Source: DASQUK01 sp046726215
GTDB taxonomy: Bacteria > Actinomycetota > Acidimicrobiia > Acidimicrobiales > VFJN01
NCBI GenBank assembly: GCA_046726215.1
Contig: JBKPAA010000022.1
Location: 20,693 to 84,692, forward strand
Direction of reading: 5' to 3'
DNA length: 64,000 nt
The stretch's first letter is position 1. Each line of letters starts with the position of its first letter. Under the pieces are notes generated by a model. The model ran no database searches and had not been told where the DNA came from. It worked only from the letters and a program-made list of their open reading frames with translations. Both the position numbers and the translations under genes were made by a program. Positions 60,399 to 64,000 of this stretch are shown here, in pieces.

Positions 60399-61298
60399 AT
60401 GGGATTGGCTGTCGATCAGCTCGTGACCTCGTGGCGCCGGTCGCTGCGGCAGCGCAATCTGGCCGCCCGCACAATCGAGACCTACGTCGAGTCGGCCACC
60501 CAGCTCGCAGGCTGGCTGGGCGATCGGGGCGTGAACGACATCGACGAGGTCACGCGCGACCACTTGGCCGACTTCATCACCCACCTGATCGAGACGCGTT
60601 CGCCGTCGACGGCGTCGGTGCGGTTCCGGTCGCTGCAGCAGTTCTTCGGCTGGTTGGCCGACGAGGGTGAGCTGTCGGGAGCCAGCCCCATGGAGAAGAT
60701 GCGCCCGCCCATGGTTCCGGAGCGGCCGGTGCCTGTGCTGACGCCGGACCAGCTGCGGGCGCTGTTTGCCAACTGCTCCGGCAAGAGCTTCATCGACCGG
60801 CGTGACGAAGCCATCCTGCGGCTGTTCGCCGACACCGGGCTGCGCCTGTCCGAGCTCGCTCACCTGACGGTCGGCGACATCGATCTCGACGAGCAGCTGG
60901 CGGTGGTGATGGGCAAGGGCCGCCGCCCCCGGGCGGTGCCGTTCGGAGCGAAGTCCACCGGGGCGCTCGATCGGTACCTGCGGATGCGAGGGCGCCACAA
61001 GCTGGCAGCCGAGCCGGCGCTTTGGCTGGGGCCCAACAACCGCCAAGCGATGACCGTGAACGGCGTCGGGCAGATGGTGCGCCGCCGGGGAGCGGACGCC
61101 GGCATCCCCGAGCTGCACCCGCACATGCTCCGGCACACGTTCGCCCACTCCTGGTTGGCCGAGGGCGGCAACGAGGGCGACCTCATGCGGATCACCGGCT
61201 GGAAGAGCCGGGCGATGGTCAACCGGTATGGGGCGTCGGCCGCCGATCAGCGGGCGCGGGACGCTCACCGGCGTATGGGACTCGGCGATCGACTCTGA
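60399..61298 (+). CDS. Tyrosine recombinase/integrase
   Basis: 299-residue XerC/D-like integrase. N-terminal SAM-like core-binding domain (LRQRNLAARTIETYVESATQLAGWL), then the catalytic domain with Arg in DTGLRLSELAHL, Lys in GKGRRPRAVPF, HMLRHTFAHSWL, Trp in TGWKSRAMVNRYG (in place of the second His) and the nucleophile Tyr. Adjacent to the tRNA-Ala 3' end, so it most likely catalyses integration there. A chromosomal Xer role is unlikely given the context. Confidence 0.9.
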   Translation: MGLAVDQLVTSWRRSLRQRNLAARTIETYVESATQLAGWLGDRGVNDIDEVTRDHLADFITHLIETRSPSTASVRFRSLQQFFGWLADEGELSGASPMEKMRPPMVPERPVPVLTPDQLRALFANCSGKSFIDRRDEAILRLFADTGLRLSELAHLTVGDIDLDEQLAVVMGKGRRPRAVPFGAKSTGALDRYLRMRGRHKLAAEPALWLGPNNRQAMTVNGVGQMVRRRGADAGIPELHPHMLRHTFAHSWLAEGGNEGDLMRITGWKSRAMVNRYGASAADQRARDAHRRMGLGDRL

Positions 61299-61318
61299 AC
61301 CGCACTCATCCGGGGCCC

Positions 61319-61597
61319 TCACGACGCCTTCCTTCGCCGGCGTGCCTGTGCCGATCGCAGGGCCAGGCGGGCCTTGTGAGCCTGCATGGCTTGCTCGGCG
61401 CGGCGGGCGCGTTCCGCCGGGCTGAGTGTTCCGCCGGGATCGACTTGGCGCTCGAAGCGCTCCATCGCGGCGCGGCGTGCCGGAGCGGTTCGGGCCGAGC
61501 GGTCGCCGGTCTGCGCCCACGACACGTGAACGGCCAACCGGGCACGCAGCGATCGCTCAGCGGGCGTGAGCCCCTCGCCCCGGTGCCGCCTGGTCAC
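61319..61597 (-). CDS. Small basic protein of actinobacterial mobile elements
   Basis: 92 residues, strongly basic and Ala/Arg-rich: LTPAERSLRARLAVHVSWAQ and RSARTAPARRAAMERFERQ. From memory this pattern recurs next to relaxase genes on actinobacterial plasmids and integrative elements; no function is known. The GTG start overlaps the stop of the upstream gene (GTGA). Confidence 0.7.
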   Translation of the reverse strand: MTRRHRGEGLTPAERSLRARLAVHVSWAQTGDRSARTAPARRAAMERFERQVDPGGTLSPAERARRAEQAMQAHKARLALRSAQARRRRKAS

Positions 61598-62301
61598 GCC
61601 GCACCCTTGCCGTCGCCGCGCGTTCCGGCGCGTCCGACGTCTCGCAACCACCACCCGGCCCAACGGGTTTCCGCGCGCTGGCGGCGTTTCTTGGCGGCTT
61701 CGTAACGGAGCCCGAGTTGGCGGGCGGCCTCGGTCAGGGTGTGACCGGCGATGCGGGTATCGAAGATCAGCCGCGCCTCGCGGTCGGTGAGCACGCCGGC
61801 GTGAACAGCGGACGCCAGAAGCATGCGGGGTGACAGCTCGGGACCGGGCACACAAGGCTCAACGCCGCCGTGCCGGGCGTGGCCAGCCCAGGCGCGATGT
61901 GCAGAGACAGCGCGGCGAAGTCGCCGGGTGGGTCGAGCGAGCAGCTTCTCGGCGACGAACCGGGGGTGCGCCTCGAGCTCGTAGCGAGCGGCACTCTCGT
62001 ATAGCGCAGCGACCATGACTGCGAGCGCCTCTTGGTGGTCCACTGACGGCGCGTACCGGGCGACCCGGTGGCGCAGGCCGGGCAGCAGGCAGGCAGCGAG
62101 GACAGCGAACGCCCCCCGGTCGGCCTGCACCAAACGGACCAGCGCACCGAGTAACTCGTCCTTGCGTGCCTGGTTGGCCGTCCGCAGCTGCGAGCGCAGG
62201 TCGGGGTAGGTCAGGCCGGCAAGGGAGGGTTCCTGCTGGGTCCAGGCGTCCCATTGGGCGCCGGTTGGTGTGCTCCGGTTGAGCGTGGTCTCCAGGTTCA
62301 C
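61594..62301 (-). CDS. Sigma-region-4-like helix-turn-helix protein of mobile elements
   Basis: 235 residues, helical. The C-terminal part has ILTDREARLIFDTRIAGHTLTEAARQLGLRYEAAKKRRQRAE-type sequence (for example GHTLTEAARQLGLRYEAAKK), like sigma-70 region 4. The N-terminal part (CLLPGLRHRVARYAP and ALYESAARYELEAHPRFVAE) is typical of a family beside relaxase genes. Probably a transcription regulator of transfer genes. GTG 62301 with GAGAGGA upstream. Confidence 0.72.
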   Translation of the reverse strand: MNLETTLNRSTPTGAQWDAWTQQEPSLAGLTYPDLRSQLRTANQARKDELLGALVRLVQADRGAFAVLAACLLPGLRHRVARYAPSVDHQEALAVMVAALYESAARYELEAHPRFVAEKLLARPTRRLRRAVSAHRAWAGHARHGGVEPCVPGPELSPRMLLASAVHAGVLTDREARLIFDTRIAGHTLTEAARQLGLRYEAAKKRRQRAETRWAGWWLRDVGRAGTRGDGKGAA

Positions 62302-62703
62302 AGGGTCGGTCCTCTCGGTGCCGGGGGCGGTACTTGTCCTCCCACCCCCTCTAGGCCCGTGAGCAACTGGAAACCTCACGCACATCGACGAGAAATCTCT
62401 GTTGGTAGCGGCGGGATCGGTGGGCTGCTGGGTCGTCACGCCCTACTAAGGCGACAGGACCGACCGTTCTTCTCGCGACATCCGCAAGAAATCCGGCCGC
62501 CTACTCACGAAGTAGCTCCCGACCTTCGTCCCGCCGCACTGCCACCTACGCCCCGACCACCACGACAGAGCCCACCACGACTCGCACCTGGACACGCGAT
62601 CGACACGAATCGCGTGTCCCGATCCGCCGCGCGTCCGCGCCGATATCCCCCCGAATCTCGAACGCTATTTCAACCCTCCGGGTTGAGAAGGGAGCGCGGC
62701 GTC
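62302..62703. other. Intergenic region with candidate oriT
   Basis: About 400 bp between divergent element genes. It holds a perfect 11-bp inverted repeat, GGACACGCGAT (62590-62600) and ATCGCGTGTCC (62609-62619) around CGACACGA. It also holds a short hairpin TCAACCC-TCC-GGGTTGA (62670-62686) just before the relaxase ribosome site. Position directly upstream of a relaxase gene is where oriT usually lies; the nick site is not identified. Confidence 0.5.
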
Positions 62704-64000
62704 GTGGCGTGGTTCGCGGTGATGGGCGCCGAATCGGTTGAATACCACGAACAGACCGTGCTGGGCCGGGCCGACGACCATCCGGGCCAGGCGCTGGATT
62801 ACTACGGGTCGCGGGGCGAGACCCCGCTGCGCTGGGGTGGCGCCGGTGCCACCCGCCCGACGCCTACCGGTTGGCGTTCGGCCCCGGCGGGTTCCGGGAC
62901 CCGCTCACCGGGCAACAGCTCGTGCGCACGACCAGGCCCGGCTTCGAGCTGGTGGTTTCCGCGCACAAGTCCCTTTCGCTGTTGGGCGTTGTGGGCCGCG
63001 CGGACGACATGCACACCATCTTGGATGCCGAAACTTCCGGCACCATGGACTACCTCGACACCTGGACGCAGGCCCGCGGTGGCCGCCGCGGGCGCGCCGC
63101 TACCCCAACCCCGACCAATGGCCTGGTCTACGCGGTAACCCGGCACGCGACCTCGCGGTTGGGCGACCCGGCCCTGCACGACCACGTGCTCATCGCGAAC
63201 GTGTGCGAGATGCTCGACACCAAGGGCGGCCACAAGGCCCTGTTCTCGGCGGTGGTGCGGGACATGGCAGAAGCGGCCGCCATGGCCGGCCGGATGCGGT
63301 CGGCGGCCAGGGCTATCGAGTTGGGCTACGCCATCGAGCTCGACCCTGGCGAGTCCGGTCGGGCTCGGGACTGGCGCATCGCTGGGATCCCAGCAGGGGT
63401 ATGCGAGATCTTCTCCAAGCGCTCCGACCAGATCGCCGACTACCTCGCCGAGAAGGGTTACACCGGTTACCGGGCCCGCAACCTCGCCGCCCGCCATAGC
63501 CGGCCCGTCAAGCGCGGCACCGGCGTGGAGGAGCTCATGCCCCGGTGGATTGGAGAGCTGGAAGCCCACGGCTGGACCGTCGAGCGCCTCGCCGCCTCCC
63601 TCGAACTCGCCCGCCAACGTTGCGTCGGTCTCGCCCGGCCACTATCGGACCCCCAGATTGACCGGCTCGCGACGGACCTGCTGGACCCACAGGGCGCGTT
63701 CATGGCCCGCTGGAAGGTGTTCGACCGCGCCCGCCTGGTCGCCGAGATCGCCCCTCGCCTCTACGGCCACCACCCCCGCGAGCTCGACCGGGTTGTCGAC
63801 CGGATCCTCGTATCCGAGCTGGTCGTACCCCTCATCGGCATCGGCCGCGTGCGAGAGCAGCCGTATGCCGCCGCCGCGGTGCTCGCCACCGAACACACCA
63901 TCGCCGACATCCTCGAACGACTCGTCGACAAGCCCGGCCCCGCCCTTGATCGCGCTCTGGTGGAGCGAGTCACTGGCGCGAAACAGGCGGTGATCAACAA
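62704..64000 (+). pseudogene. MobF (TrwC/TraI-type) relaxase gene, frameshifted, 3' end outside window
   Basis: The first frame (GTG 62704) encodes VEYHEQTVLGRADDHPGQALDYYGSRGETPLRWGG and then leaves the family at about 62855, stopping at 63138. From 62856 a second frame (PDAYRLAFGPGGF, RPGFELVVSAHKSLSLLGVVG, HATSRLGDPALHDHVLIANV with the HUH metal His residues) continues without a stop to the window edge. Compared with relatives as I remember them, about 25 bp coding for eight to ten residues seem deleted at the junction. Inactivating deletion is likeliest; a sequencing error or recoding is less so. Confidence 0.78.

Larger units (their letters stand above)
60270..64000 (+). mobile_element. 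Integrative (conjugative/mobilisable) element at tRNA-Ala, left part only
   Basis: Begins at the 3' half of tRNA-Ala (probable attL within 60270-60300 and the bases after it). It contains a tyrosine recombinase, two small element-type genes on the minus strand, an oriT-like inverted repeat and a broken MobF relaxase gene, and continues beyond the window. The other attachment site is not visible. Gene content matches actinobacterial elements that integrate into tRNA genes. Confidence 0.75.

Noticed and set aside
60399..61298. Chromosomal XerC/XerD resolvase
   Set aside because: Adjacent to a tRNA 3' end and mobile-element genes, and not in a xer neighbourhood; integrase is the better call.

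Overview
High-GC, densely packed chromosomal segment that includes the replication origin (oriC) of an actinobacterium. Gene order matches the actinobacterial origin region as known from Mycobacterium tuberculosis: pcnA, a DUF6049 gene, sigM, rsmA, trxB, trxA, then parB, parA, rsmG, jag, yidC, yidD, rnpA, rpmH, then dnaA, oriC, dnaN, recF, dciA, gyrB, gyrA, a DUF3566 gene and tRNA-Ile. A mycothiol-type DinB/maleylpyruvate isomerase gene and an inositol-phosphate synthase gene also fit Actinomycetota. The type II fatty acid synthesis operon near the origin, and the way this order departs from mycobacteria and streptomycetes, suggest class Acidimicrobiia. That class assignment is inference.

Layout. 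1-5.2 kb: an incomplete bifunctional penicillin-binding protein, a DUF5318 gene, a PadR regulator and ino1. This block is near oriC in M. tuberculosis too, but on the other side. 5.2-10.8 kb: an ECF sigma factor with its zinc-type anti-sigma factor, a ferritin-like diiron protein, a PAS/GAF/PP2C phosphatase and a methyltransferase. 10.8-22.4 kb: pcnA, an HDAC-like deacetylase divergent from a GNAT acetyltransferase, DUF6049, DegV, a membrane Ser/Thr kinase, the sigM/anti-sigma pair and the thioredoxin system. 22.4-28.2 kb: parB-parA with four parS sites, and the rsmG-jag-yidC-yidD-rnpA-rpmH operon. 28.2-39.6 kb: dnaA, oriC with a DnaA-trio, dnaN, recF, dciA, gyrB, gyrA, a TadE-like/VanY-like fusion, DUF3566 and tRNA-Ile.

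39.6-44.6 kb holds accessory and housekeeping genes (SGNH hydrolase, a 45-residue protein, a dehydrogenase, CorA, a HisN-type phosphatase) and a 169-bp palindromic repeat that looks like a MITE. 44.5-52.9 kb is a compact FAS-II operon (fabD, a biotinyl-domain protein without the biotin lysine, fabH, fabG, acpP, fabF, accD-like, fabI, fabZ), transcribed away from a double-MerR regulator. 53.0-56.1 kb is a vitamin B12 ABC transporter preceded by a cobalamin riboswitch. It is followed by release factor 3, a secreted hydrolase and a VanY-type peptidase. At tRNA-Ala (60.2 kb) an integrative element begins with a tyrosine recombinase, two conserved element genes, an oriT-like inverted repeat and a frameshifted MobF relaxase that runs off the right edge.

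Most notable: (1) at the place where mycobacteria carry the MurJ/pseudokinase fusion there is a free-standing, apparently active kinase with the same type of ectodomain, and no MurJ; (2) a BADC-like biotinyl-domain protein lies inside the FAS-II operon; (3) the oriC has a DnaA-trio layout resembling that of Bacillus subtilis; (4) CTGA stop/start overlaps suggest CTG starts for rnpA and sigM; (5) there is a MITE-like palindrome; (6) a decaying integrative element sits at tRNA-Ala.
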